Shown: positions 24,948-37,600 of the stretch, one piece after another
Position numbering within the stretch: the stretch's first letter is position 1
Layout: every line of letters begins with the position of its first letter
From: Struthidea cinerea
Taxonomy: Eukaryota; Chordata; Aves; Passeriformes; Corcoracidae
DNA length: 64,000 nucleotides
Reading direction: 5' to 3'
Assembly: GCA_013397865.1 (NCBI GenBank)
Contig: VZTI01001657.1
Location: 186,001 to 250,000 of the forward strand
The notes under the pieces: model-generated
Databases searched by the model: none
Seen by the model: only the letters and a program-made list of their open reading frames with translations
Told to the model about the DNA's origin: nothing
Position numbers and translations under genes: made by a program

Positions 24948-26918
24948 AGGGAATGGGGAGGAAAGCCTGATTCTTATACTCAATTTCGCCTTCACAGGGG
25001 ATAAACAGGCAATTACACATCCTTTTATATTTGATGGCCAAGTGCTGAACTTGAAAGCACACTATTAGTTTGTGTCCCTTCAGGGCCAGTGCAATAAGTA
25101 GCCGGGAGAGCTGGGGCTAAAGAAGAGAGGGTGTTGTCTGCTGTTAGTGTGACAGTCTTGTCAGCAGCATTCACATTACTGGAAGGTAATAAAGTGACAA
25201 GTAAGTTATTAGAAAGATATGAGGTGAAATTGAACTGAAGCTTCTTTCTGCTCAGCTCAGTTTTTTTCCTGCTTTGTAATGGACCACTATTTGTTACAAA
25301 ACAAGCCTTGTCTTGAGATCTTATATAAAAAAAGAAATATTTATTCTTTGCAGGAAAGGTCACATGAATTTACAACATCACACTTTAAAAGAGAGGAATG
25401 GGAAAATAGTTTCATGACAACTACAGCTGCTATTTAAAAAAACACAGTGTCATCATAATGAACAATAATACTGGCAAAAGTCAGAGGACTTGTCAAAAAC
25501 ATGTCCATTTTTTAACCCTTTGGTGGTCCAGAACCATTTTCATTTAAGTGTCAGTGCCAAACATAACAGCAACAGTATTGGGATATACATGATCAATACC
25601 TTGATCAAAAAATCAAAGCTGTCATTCAATATCATGACTTGAACAGGGAACACAAGCCACACAAGACTGGTTAACTACAGACTCAAGATAATACTACTTA
25701 TGTAAAATAGTTGCTGCTTCACACTGTTACAGCCGTTTTAAAGGGAGTGATAATGCCGCAATGTTGGCAGGAAGAGACAGAAACCATGAGACTGGAACAG
25801 ACATGTATTCGGGCAAACATGTGGGTGAAAGGTTCAGTCCATCATATGATGTTGCTCTGTTCCTGAAGTAGAAATGGGTATGGGAAAGAGTTCCTTTTAT
25901 GTCCCTACAGAACGGGAGGAAAAAGCCCAACTCATCATGTGGCAACAGCAGGATATGCTGATGCTTATCTAGCAAAGTAGCACTACAGTCACTGTTTTGT
26001 TGAGTTACTATAGCAGCAAAGTCTTTTTCTTATGCCACTACATAAGAAAAAGAAACAAAACTAAGAAGGAACTGAAATATACCAGCTGCCATCGTGTGTC
26101 TGCCACTCACCTTTTCCCCACAGAGAGCTCCTGCTGCCTCCTTGCCCTTAGTACAGACACCTTTGCTTCTCTTTTGAAATAAAAAGAGTAATTCTGTTAA
26201 CCCAAAGAGAAAAGTGACAAAAACATCTTGGGGACTGAAGAAGAAGTAACAGTTCTGTTCACGTACGTGGCAAAAAAAACTTAGAGAAGCATGGGTACGC
26301 TCCTTGATGATACACTTTCCCTTCCTCAATATTTACTCTGCCACCAATGTTGCTGTGAAAATGCCCTGCAGAATTTGAGAACAAATACCTTTCTAAAAAG
26401 ATGCCCTATTTTCTGACAGCTGCTGACATCCTTAATGACCACCATGTGAAAAATGGGTCCATATCAAGCATTTGGATTTTAAAATATCATACACATTGAA
26501 GGAGAAATTTTTGGAACTAAATCCCTGGTCTTGAAAATGGTTCCTATCTCTGGAACAGATCAGACCTTGAATTATCATATTTCTGAGCTTTCATGATACC
26601 GACACAGTTCCTTGTCTTGTTGCTTTTACATTCTTACCCCATATATTTAGCTATGTTAGATTCTTTACTCAGTTGAGAAGGCTAAAACTCAGGGAAAACT
26701 CAAGTGGATCCTGGCCGTCCCACTTCCTATTAATTGTACTAGACCAGATCAACTGAAGTACTGACCACTGCTGGCAGCTACTTCACTGTTTAAAACCTAA
26801 CTCTACTAATTTTTCCTAAACAGTTCCTTTTTTGGGGATGGAATGGGAAAGATATAGGTAATGGAAAAATGTATAAACTTGTGGAACAGGCAGAGGAAGT
26901 ACACTTTCAGTTCCACAA

Positions 26919-27024
26919 CAGAAGGGAGGGAGAATGGGAAGAAGGGAGGCAGAGAGGGAAGAAGACAGGAAGGCAGGAAGGCAGGAAGGCAGGAAGGAAG
27001 GAAGGAAGGAAGGAAGGAAAGAAA
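26919..27024. repeat. Polypurine (GGAA)n / (GGCA)-interspersed tract
   Basis: About 105 bases of GAAGG and GGAA units with periodic GGCA interruptions, ending in a clean (GGAA)n of about six units. In the BNC2 mRNA sense it is a long CCTT pyrimidine tract. Open frames through it are repeat artefacts. Confidence 0.9.
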
Positions 27025-30000
27025 ATACACTGAAGTTTACCCATGGTGCACAATTTCTTCTGTGTAAAGTATCTACAGATCCCTAGGAAACACACAAGTT
27101 TTATGAGCTCAGTCATGAAAAGCCTTTGAGAAATCTTTTAGAGCAGTGTCCGTGTGCTATTAGGATTTTTAATCTATACCTTTCATATTTTGTCAAATTG
27201 AGTTGTGACTCGGTGACAGAGTGCTTATGTCTTGTGTGCATGACTACAGTGTCACCACAGAGTCAGCTACAGTTTAAAAGGCAAGGTTAAAATCTCAGGC
27301 ATAACAAATGTACCTGGCTGAGATATAGCTCAGAAAAATTGACTAAATATTTTAAGGTGTGCAAAAACATTTATGAGTTAAATTAGCTCTTTACTAATAC
27401 CAGCTAATTAGTCCTCGCAGAAGCACACTTATGGGCAAGATCATGTTAGTATAGTGATATTTTAACTGACTGAAACATAAGTGGATAAGTGATGTGATAT
27501 GTGTGAGACTAAATAGTGAGAAGGGGCTACCAGGGGTGTTAAAACTCATGGTTTCCATTCTTGTGCTTTGACTGTGCTGTTTTCCTTCCAAATTTTCATA
27601 CAGTTTTTCAAAAGATACCTAGCGATTAACCATTATCATATGCTTTCCTGACACACCATACCCCCCAACCCTCCCAATGAAAAGAAAAATCCTAAACAAC
27701 TTCCAGACAACTAGTTCTGTTACTAAAGGAGGTTCAGTACAGTTATTTTCTAATTGCAGACAAAGCTTTTTGATATTTACAGAAAAATACAACTACCTTG
27801 AATAAAACAGAAACAATGTGGAAAGAGTGACCACAGTAATTATAGGAACCAAAAAAGAAGGAACAAACTCCATGTAAAGGGAAGAGTATTTTCCTCAAAG
27901 TTGGTCTAGTTCTTGTAAAATGATTTAGACCGACAGGTTTGGAAACCAAAGGGATAGCCACAAGTTTGTGATAACATAAGCAACTGCACAATACTTATCA
28001 TGTAATCACACCATTACAGGCCATGTTCTGTGCTGAAGAGATGAGACGTTTGGTCATTATTCTCACTGCACTCTGGGTCTCTGCTGAGATCACCCAGAGA
28101 TGATACTTTCAGTAAAACCAAGCTGCTACGCCACAGCCCCTTTATGAATTTTTCAGATAACATCAGATGATACAAATTCCACCACAGGAACAATTCTAAT
28201 ACACATTCTCATAGAGATGCATGCTAAGTCGCAAGGAGGGAAATGCCATTCAATTCAATGTAAGTGTAAGTGCCCTTCTAAAAACAAGACTGTTCTGCCA
28301 TTAACATCACTAGCACTGCATAAACTACTTTTGCCTAGCTTTGCCTAAAAATAACAGTGAGTAGTATTCCGTCCACAAGACAGAGATGATATCTCCTACA
28401 TAGCTTAAGCAAAATCTGAATGAAATTAAGAGTAGGATTTGTGAGCTTCTAACAGTGTTTGGAAGTTTGTCCCTCTTTTCTTACTTTTTAGAATGTATTG
28501 TTCAATTTTATGTAATAAACAGATAAATTTTTTTTTCTTCTATGTCAATAATTTGCTGAATTTATCTACGGATGATGCTTTAATTTCCAAACAAGTTTAC
28601 CAAACCCATTTGACCTCTAACAGAAACAGAGTGAAATGAGAATGCTGAACAGTGATTCATTCAATGAGGAATTATTTATATACCTCAAATGTGTTTTTCA
28701 TTAAAAATGATATTTATTTATACCATGCATACTACAAAAGGGTGGGTTTTTTTCTGAATATAATTCAAAATTTGTTCTTTTATTTTTTAGACTTTCCATA
28801 TTACTTGTTCCTATTAGCCTGGGAGGAGAAATGAGATTGCAGTACAGGTAACACTACAAAGGTTCATGTGTTTTGGAAGAATGCACCCTTACTGTTCTAA
28901 TTTCTCTTTCTCACAAACACACTGAGCTTGCACAACATAAAACAAAGCAAAGCAGATCTCTCCACTCAGTTTAACAAGGCAAAGTAGTTGAGACTTTGAA
29001 GAAAATAAAAAAAAGATGAAAGAATGTCAGTGAAACAGCTTACTTTTTTGCTATAAAGTTTCTTTTTGTTAAACCAGAAGGCAAATTTTCCTTACAGTTT
29101 CTGTAATGTTTTCAGGGCTTCATGAATGTACAGAATAAAAAAAATGATCAGAGGCTTGTAACTCATAGGAACATAGTGAGAATTCATTCAGAAATATTTT
29201 TCTTTTATTTTCTACAACTGGAAATACTGATTTATTAGATATTGATTTCTACTTTTGGAAACAAAAATACTGAAATGCATAAAAAGTACTAAAAAAGAGG
29301 AAGTCTATATTAACAGTTTCCTCCAGGAAACGTGAGAGGAGTTAAGTACTCAAGTGGACATAAAAAGTAAGAATAATCAAAATGCACAGCAAAACAATAC
29401 AGCGACAAGCTGAAACAATGGATCATTTCTGACTTTGCTAAGAAGAATAATGTTCTGGGTCAGTAAATACAGAAAAGGAACACATTCTCACTGAAGGAAT
29501 ATTTTATTGTATGCTGAAATGTCCCTTGGGGGTTTGTTTGTTTGTTTCTTTTTTCTTTTGTTATTGTTATTCATTTTGTAAAGAAAAGAGTCTACAACAC
29601 ACATCCTAATGGCTTTGGCTGTAGATTGAGCTTAAGTAAATACCATCCCTCAGTCAGTATGTTGTGGTAATAAAGGCTGCCAGTGTGGCTTACCAGCTCA
29701 AGCAACATGTGTAAACACCAGAAACAAAAAAATTCAGAGGGCAGCCTCCTTTCTCTCTGCCTTTCTCAACTTCTTGTTCCTTCTCTGTCTCCTGGTCGTG
29801 CTTGCTCTCTTGCTCACTATCTTTCTTGGACTTTCATTATTTTCTGACAAATCATGCGAGTGAAACACAAAACATTAACACAACTAGACATCCTTTTTCT
29901 CTGTCTTCTAATTTTATCTGAAGGGAAAGTTACCCAATAAAAAGTCCAGCATATGTTTTTAGAGCTACTAAGTGCTTCTGCCATTAATTTCTTTTGATTG

Positions 30001-31020
30001 CTTCTATAAAACATGCCTTAATCATACTACAGCACTTTCCATTGCAAAAAAGACAACTTTACAGAACAACATAACATTATTTCCCTGTTCCTTTTGATTT
30101 TTTTTTAAACACCACAAAAATCCAGGCTATAATAAGAAGCACACAAAATTATATTCATCTTTTTTCTGTGACAAGTAGTATCAGCATTTATATCCCCAAA
30201 TATTATGCATGTTTGACAAAAAAAAAGTTTCTACTGGTTCACATGACACAATTCTGTTTTTTTTTTCTTTTATGCAATGTAGTATATAAGGAATAAGGAT
30301 GCACTATTGTTTCTAGTAATAATTGGCACTTGAAAAAAGCACCAAGAATTCTGTATTTCACTTTACCCCTTTTCCCTCCCCAATATTTTTTTTTTGTGTG
30401 TAGTCCAAAAACTACAACTGTGGTTATGGTGAATAACTACATTTTCTTTTTTCAAAATGTGTGCAAAGTTGGCACTTTTGTATTAACACTAAACACTAAT
30501 ACTCTTTGTTTGGCATTCATGCCCTCATACTGACCAGATCACTTTTATCTAAGTGTATTTTTTTTAAAGACACTTACTGAAAATATGGCAATAGTTTAAG
30601 AAAAAAAAAAGCATGGATATTATTACACATCCCCTTGTAGTGTACGAAAAAGTGCATGACTGGATTTATGTAATAGTACAAGACAAAAAAACTGTATCAA
30701 ATCAGGTACTGTAAAGCATGCCAGCACCTCTGTATTACTTATATCTAGCAGGTAGTTAAAACAAGACCGTGGTTCTTTTAAAAATGTGCATTAAAGCTAA
30801 CATAAATGAGTAAAACTAGCCAGCAAACTATTTTTCCTGCTTATCTAACAGCTGAATGTAACTGTAAAAATTAAGCAAAAAAAATTAGAGTTAAACCACC
30901 ATCAATACAATTGTTTTACATCATAGGCCTGTCAAGGCTCAATATATATATACAAGTGTAACAGCCATGCTTAGTAGAACGTTATCCCCAATGCTTAGAA
31001 GACACAAAGACAACTAAGTA

Positions 31021-31311
31021 GATTGTTTTTTCTTTCTCTTTTTGTTTGTTTGCAATTTTTTTTGTGTTTTTGGGGGGGTTTTTTGTGTGTTTTTTGTTCT
31101 TTTTTTTGCTTGTTTATTTTGGTTTGGTTTTTTTTTTTTTTTCTTATTTTTTGTTATTTTTGTTCTTTTTTTTTCAGGCAAAAGTTATGGGTAGAACAAA
31201 CTGTCTCTTTGGAGATGACCAAGAACATTCAACAGAACTAGGGACAACTACAAGTTTTCCGTTAGTTTGGGTTTTTTTTATTGTTTGTTTGTTTTTGTTT
31301 GCTTTTTTCCA
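31021..31311. repeat. T/G-rich low-complexity tracts
   Basis: Two T-rich stretches (31021-31175 and 31261-31311) contain TTTG units and one G7. Between them lies about 85 bases of unique sequence. In the BNC2 mRNA sense they are A/C-rich and begin about 250 bases after the stop codon. Confidence 0.9.
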
Positions 31312-31351
31312 TGAAGGATCTCTTCCCCCAAATTAAAGGTCCTAGCTTTTT

Positions 31352-31444
31352 NNNNNNNNNNNNNNNNNNNNNNNNNNNNNNNNNNNNNNNNNNNNNNNNN
31401 NNNNNNNNNNNNNNNNNNNNNNNNNNNNNNNNNNNNNNNNNNNN
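31352..31444. other. Assembly gap (93 N)
   Basis: A run of N inside the proposed BNC2 3' UTR, directly beside an (AT)n microsatellite. Confidence 0.99.
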
Positions 31445-31457
31445 ATATATATATACG

Positions 31458-31489
<32 letters not shown>
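31445..31489. repeat. (AT)n microsatellite
   Basis: AT dinucleotides with one CGCACAC interruption. The array borders the gap and begins 78 bases downstream of the BNC2 stop codon in gene orientation. Confidence 0.95.
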
Positions 31490-31493
<4 letters not shown>

Positions 31494-31566
31494 GAGACTG
31501 TATATGGCAGTTCAGATGTAGTGGGCCCTCTCTGAGAGTTGGCATTATGCTGTGTCCATCCTTGAC

Positions 31567-32227
31567 CTAATCTACTGAAGTGAAAGGAATGTTTTTATGC
31601 AGATTGGGGTTCTGGCTGTGCCGATTTCGGCTACGGACAGAGGAGAACATCATGTTGCACCCAGGGACTTTGCACTTGTGCATTTCTCGCAAGTGCACTG
31701 TTTTATAGTGCACTCTGAGGGTTCCCTTGTTGCTGTACATTTTGTGGCAAATGTTACACATTATCCCACCGTTGCTCACCGAAACACTGTTGAACATGAG
31801 GGATCCTGGGACATCTGTGCCCATACCTACAGCTAAGGCAGGGGCATCTGCTTTGTGGGCAGATTCCCCGCTGTCACTTGCCCCATCGACGTCGTCCAGG
31901 AGAATACCCTCATCGCTTCCTGCATCAGATTCTCTTGAGGAATGGATACTGCTGCTGGACTGGATGCTGGAGGTGGTGCTCAGGTCTAGTACCATATAGT
32001 CTTCTGCCATGCCCCTGCCGTACCCATTCATATGGGAATCCTCAGTACCAGCAGGCGAGGATGTGTCTTCCCTTATGTCAAGCCCCATCTGATGCTGAGC
32101 GCCATATATCTTCACCAAAAATTCATCGCGGAGGTCCTTACTAAGAGAAGGCTGTGAAGTGTCCAAGCCCATGTCATCCAGTTCTTTGGTCAACAGTTTA
32201 CGGTGCAGGTTTATGTTAGCACTGTGT
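31567..32227 (-). CDS. BNC2: BNC2 terminal coding exon (end of finger 4, zinc-finger pair 3, stop)
   Basis: This exon carries the last 219 residues and the TAG stop (31569-31567). The acceptor AG (32229-32228) follows a long pyrimidine tract on the minus strand. The exon's first base completes the AG left by the upstream donor to make AGA (Arg), giving RSRDRHSANINLHRK across the junction, the expected basonuclin finger. The first residues supply the two zinc-binding histidines of finger 4. A serine-rich, acidic middle part follows, with DLSTTSSIQSSSSIHSS and EGILLDDVDGASDSGES. Near the C terminus is the third finger pair, CNICHKMYSNKGTLRVHYKTVH plus CKVPGCNMMF with RSRNRHSQNPNLH. The protein ends FTSVD. 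In-frame sequence stays open 197 bases upstream of the acceptor, which is intronic read-through. Product and role are as for the upstream exon: nuclear, nucleic-acid-binding, implicated in pigmentation and connective-tissue development. Confidence 0.95.
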
Positions 32228-32606
32228 CTGGGAAAGGAAGAGGGAAGGGAGAAAAGGAAAAATGTACAGTATTTTTGATTAAACGTACAGTCATCAAGCA
32301 CCAAATCCAAATTCTGATTTATTGATAATTTTTCATAAAGGTATCCCCTATGCATGTTACTTGGAAATTTTAGTCTTTCTGTAAGTGGACAAATTGCAAC
32401 ATAAAAACTAAACAAAACAAGCAAATTCCCCCCTTACTGTTTTTCTTGTCAGCTGCTGCTTCTCAACATTAGTCCCCAACAGCAGCTACAACCCTTTTAT
32501 GTGAAATTTACAAAATAATAAATTGCATTAGCAGAAAATGCAAAATGCTCTTCTTGATTCTTGAATCCCTGTTGACTTTCCTTCTCTTCAAGAAGCAAAA
32601 ATATTA

Positions 32607-32720
32607 ACATATGAAATATATGTATGTGTGTCTATCTATGTCTTACTCTGGATCCATGTCTTTAGCTATTTATCCATCCATCCATCCATAAAAATATGTT
32701 TATATTTATATATATATGTA
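32607..32720. repeat. Mixed TATG, (ATCC)n and (TA)n simple repeats
   Basis: TATGTATGTGTG, then a short (ATCC)n at about 32671-32688, then TATATTTATATATATATG. It lies in the intron about 0.4 kb before the terminal coding exon in gene orientation. Confidence 0.85.
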
Positions 32721-33730
32721 CTCACATAACTCTGTAAGTGAAATATAGGAGGAGAGTAAAATAAAAGGAACTGAATAATGTGTTGTCAGAGGTCCTGATT
32801 CTGGTAATTTAATTCTCACATAAAGGGATTCAGAATCAGGCCAAACCAAAATGGAGAAGACTTGAAGGGTTTAAGAGAACAAGTCTTTGAAATCCACATG
32901 TAAGTTTCTGAAAATCTTAGACAAAGTCGGTGGTATCATCCTTCTAGGTTGTCACTGCCACTCTTCCTTGTCCTTTTCTCTGTACTGTCTGTATGCACTG
33001 CTGATTGACTCAAGTAGTGTAGTGTCCAGTAAAAAAACCCTATTAATGGCAGTGAGATTTTTGCCCCAAATAAACCAAAAAACTTAAATGTGGGGGAAAA
33101 AAACCTGTCACCGATGGAAGTGGGTTTTGGACCAGATCCCGAGAGAAGCAAATTAAAATACTCTCAAATGTTTTACAGGATCTGGGCCTTTGCTCTCAAG
33201 AAATAAAGCTCTACATTTGCAAACAATGTAAGCCTTTGGGATAGTAAATATGTAAAATAGCCTATTATTTGAAATACTGCATTCTACTCTCCACTTTTGG
33301 CATTGGCTTTATTCATCCATTGCAGTAGAACCTCACTGATTTGCAGTAATGTCAGGAAACCCTCTTTGAAAAACTGCATTTTCTGAATTAATGATGCAAC
33401 CAACAAACATGACAGACATCAAAGACCTCTGACCACAGAACATGCTCGTTTTGCTGAAGTGCTTAAGTATAAGAAATCAGTGTAAAGTTTTCAGTAACAG
33501 AAAACTTTAGGGTTCAGTTTTCAGAATGTGCAGCATTGCTGAGGAAATGACAAATATTTATTCAGTTTCTTTGGAGGGTGACTTGATTTTTGAGTCAGCA
33601 AAAAAAGAATTAGCGAAGTTCTACTGCATAACATTCTTTGCAAGCTAAGGACCCAAACCCGCAATTTACAACATGCAGACTCACCAGTCTGTCTGCCCAT
33701 TATAAATTGCAGATCAGAGCCCAAATGTAG

Positions 33731-33792
33731 GAGGGAAAAGAAGGGGGTTGTGGAGCGGGTGAAGGGTGGGGAAAGAGAGAGAGAAAGAGAGA
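33731..33792. repeat. Purine-rich (GA)n-type tract
   Basis: G/A-rich stretch ending in GAGAGAGAGAAAGAGAG. Confidence 0.75.
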
Positions 33793-34531
33793 ATTTTAAC
33801 ACAGGAATAGCTTAATTTGCAAAAAAGCACTTGGTATAAAATTGGCATGGGAAGACATAACAATGATCAAATATTTTACAGACATTCGGGTCCTACATTA
33901 ACAAAAAAGGGAGAAGAGGAACAATAGCTATTAGCAATATTTCCTTTTTGGAAGCTTTTATTTTAAGAAACCCTTTGAAACATACCTCTCAACCAACTGA
34001 AATCCAAAACATGGTACAGCAATACAATGCAAATAAACAAAGCAAATGCAAAAGTAGGAAGATTAAATTGATGTGGAGTAAATCTCTGAAATTTTCTAAC
34101 ATGTACTTTGTGATTCATTTATCTGTTGCATATAACTTAAGGGAATAAACAAACAGCAATATAACTGATCTGTCCCACCCACCTGCAAATGCAGGTGACT
34201 CTTTTCTGACATAAAACTGATACTGAAATGCAGTTTAATTGAATTGTGTGTGCTTGGGATGCAGTTATTCCAGTAAGGGGGCGGTCTAGAATAGAGGATT
34301 TCTCTCCTAATGAGAGACAGTTGAGAGGTATGGGCAAGGGTGGAAAAAGTGGAGAGTATTTCTTGTTTTTGTCCCACATGGGAAATACTCCTTTCACACA
34401 AGCAAGTATAGCACCATTGCTTTTTTGAGGCGTAGAAGTGTAATTATGCATATCTCCACACTGCACTTAGGAAGGCTGAGCTTACCTTGTGATAAGATCA
34501 GCTTTCTAATCTTTTGCTAAATTGAGATCAC

Positions 34532-34608
34532 AAAAGAGAGAGAAAGAGAGAGGAGAGGAGAAAAGAGAAAGAAAGGGGGAGGGGGAGGAGAGAGAGAGAG
34601 AGAGAGAA
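34532..34608. repeat. (GA)n polypurine tract
   Basis: AGAG and GGAG units with a GGGGGAGGGGGAGG core, ending in a clean (GA)n of about nine units. All purine on the plus strand. Confidence 0.9.
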
Positions 34609-37600
34609 CAAATTCACATTCCAATCCAGACATAACTGGTCAAAAAAAAATATATATATCTGAAACCAATAAAACACAGGCTTTAAAAAATGTCTTGACT
34701 GTGAAACTGGTTTTTGTCAGCTGTAATATCACTTATACTGTTGTCCTGATGAATACTGACTCAATCACACAATACAGAAAACATAAAGCAAATTAATCAA
34801 AGCATATTCACACCATCCCCATTTTTATCCACAAATGAGTTCTGAACATATGCATGCAGTGTGCACATACATGACTGATAAACAGTAGTCCTGATGGTCC
34901 CTTGCCTTCCTGGTTTCAGATGGAATGTAGCTCCATGTGAAGTTGCTAAGTGCAGTACAGGAAACGCTTACTGTGAAGGCCTGTCCGCACTGACCAGAGT
35001 TATTAAATGACCGTAAAAGCACATTTGTGCTTATCATCATAAGGCTAACTGCAAACTATTTATAAAGTTCTCAGGTGTGTACTTATAATTTCTCTCCCCC
35101 TCTCCCCTCCTCACTCCTATGTTATGGGAATTTGTTTCAGCATACAAGCTAGTCAGGATAACTGCAACTGTTGCTTCCATGCATTCATGCTTACGATTTC
35201 CTTGGTTTGCTGCTGAGAAAAACAACAGTCAGGCATGCAGTGAAAATAACTTCAGCATTCACTAAACAAAGAGATAAAAATAAATTGCCAAGTTAAAGAG
35301 GGGCCACCAAGCCCCAGATAGACAGAGGCCATTCTGAGAAAGACCAGTGTAAGGATGCGAACTCTGCTGATGCTCTGATAAGAAGAGATGCCTCCCTTAT
35401 TCAATTCTCACTTACAGCAGTAACAATCAGTAATCTAGTTAAAGTATGCACCAGCCCATAATATCTGTCAGGCAAACGATGTGCAGAAATGTGCGGACCA
35501 GTTCTGGCACTCTGCTCAGTAGAGTCCCTTTTCCGCTGTCAGCAGTACTGTTGGATTCTCCTAATATAATTACATTGACTTTTATTCAATTAAGTGCCAT
35601 TCCTAGCCTTAAAAAGAAGCTACTTTATCAATTGATTCAGGTGTAATGCAATAATAAAGATGAACTCATGGCAGTGCATTAGCTCTGCTGTTCATAACTT
35701 CTGAACATAGGTTCATTCATAGCAGTCGATTTCCATTATGCAACCACAGTTCAAAAGAATTGATTCCTTTACATTCATTTCTTAATCTATTTCACTTGTG
35801 TTTAATACTGTCCCTAAATATCCTATGCGAAAATATTCTGGTGGAGAAGGAGGAATGAATTGTGAAAAAAATTCATTTATTTAGACACTGAAGTTTCGAA
35901 ATCTTATTAAAACCCCAAAGTCTTGGACCCCCTTCTCCATACCAAGCAGAGATTTTCCATCCTAATCCAACTCTTTCTCCTCTGCTTTGTCGCTCCCAAA
36001 CCCTAGGAAGTCCCCTACGAGCCCTCAGCCAATGCTAACCACCTGTCATCTTGTTCCTCTGCTGCTTCCCATGACACCTGCAGTTTCTTGCTTCAGCTAT
36101 TCTGTTCTCTGATGTGATTTACAAAGCTGCTTACCTCTTCCTCCTCCAGATACTGCTCCCAGGTATGTGTAAACAATGGTCCCTGAGTAAGATGAGGCAC
36201 AGCTTGGGCAGAGTGATTTGTGCCAATGCATGAACACTGCCATCAAACAGACAGAAAATCCTGAAGCAAAATATGCCAAAACCTGCTGAGCTTCAGCTTG
36301 CCATGGCTTCATTATTCCTCATACCTGAGCTAGCTAATTTAAGGCCATCTCTGGTGTCCTTTGCACTGCAATTGCTGCTCTATATGCAGAGAAAAGAACT
36401 TAAAGAACATAAATGATTGGCAGAAGTATATATTTGTGTGTATGAAACAAAATATTTGGCCTGATTAAACCCTTTGAATGCCTCTGGACTCCCTAGATTG
36501 CTTATTTGTTACATCAACTACCAGAATGGCATTTGATCCTCACAGTGGAAATGTTGTGTAAAGACAACTGGTGATTGAAGTCTTCCAGACAGAAATAGTA
36601 TAGTAAATGAGTTTAACTAAAGGCTTATCTCAGTCTACTTCTGTTACTATACCTACCTGCTCCTAGGCAACAAGGGATGGTGAAGAGGTTTAGTTCTGAA
36701 AATACTATCTGTGCCAAATAATGTCCAAACACCTGTTTAGCTCTGTACTACATGTCAGATATCCTTAAAAATGAGAAGAGTATTTTTCCAAGATGTTTTG
36801 AAATGTAGCTTATTGTGGCAAGGAAATTTGACCAAATTCTAGGATGCAGAATAACTGATTTTTGGACATAAATACCACTCTTTTTTCAGGTTACTATTAA
36901 TTAATTATATATATGGAAAGCAAACGTGTGTGCAAAGTCCTCACTAGAGTGAATTTGGCCGTAAGAATGGAGCAGTGCTGCCGTGAGGATGATAATGATG
37001 ATACACATGAAATCTCTGGTTGTGGTGAAGTGTCAACCTCTGAGTTCACCACTGCCCTTTCAGACAGGAATTTCGGCAGCAGTGCAATGCAGAATCCTAC
37101 AGAAGTTACAGCAGCTCGCTGACCCTGGGCATGATCCCACTGGTGGTAGTATTTTCCTTCTCTTGCGAAGTTCATGGAAGTATACTTCCCTAACTAGAAT
37201 TCATTGTTGATTCCACCCCACCTACTACTAGCAAGCTTCTCAGTGACAGATGCACTATGCACCAACAGAAGGAAGGAGTTATAAGCCTAGGAAATATGGT
37301 CAATTAAACGTACATTCTATTTACACAGATCATAAATCCAGACTGGGATCTCTTCAGCAGTTTCTTTCTACACTTGTCAATGAATCTGATTTTGTTAATT
37401 TACTGTCAATTTGTTGGAAGGAAAATATTTAATGGCCACTTTAGTTTGGTTTATTTTTATTTAGTCAGTCTTTTAATTTCATTTTGAAGTGAGCGAGAAG
37501 GAATTTATCAGAGTAGAATTTGTCCTGGTATAGAAATTGGCATGAATTCTATGGATGACTCAAAGCCAAATTTGGATGCACCCATAGCTGCTGTCCTATC

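Larger units (their letters stand above)
21210..31566 (-). other. BNC2: Probable BNC2 3' untranslated region (about 10.4 kb)
   Basis: Sequence after the BNC2 stop has no further coding signal. Two well-formed poly(A) site candidates lie at about 22.5 and 21.2 kb on the minus strand. As I recall, mammalian BNC2 transcripts also have multi-kilobase 3' UTRs. The UTR would contain long A/C-rich tracts in the RNA sense (31021-31175 and 31261-31311), an (AT)n block with an assembly gap, a polypyrimidine tract in the RNA sense at 26919-27024, and a Pumilio-like TGTATATA at 30954-30947. The distal limit is inferred from motif quality only. Transcript data could shorten it. Confidence 0.6.

Noticed and set aside
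32228..32424. In-frame extension upstream of the terminal BNC2 exon
   Set aside because: It crosses a strong polypyrimidine tract and AG. The phase-correct join at 32227 restores a canonical finger, so the extension is intron.
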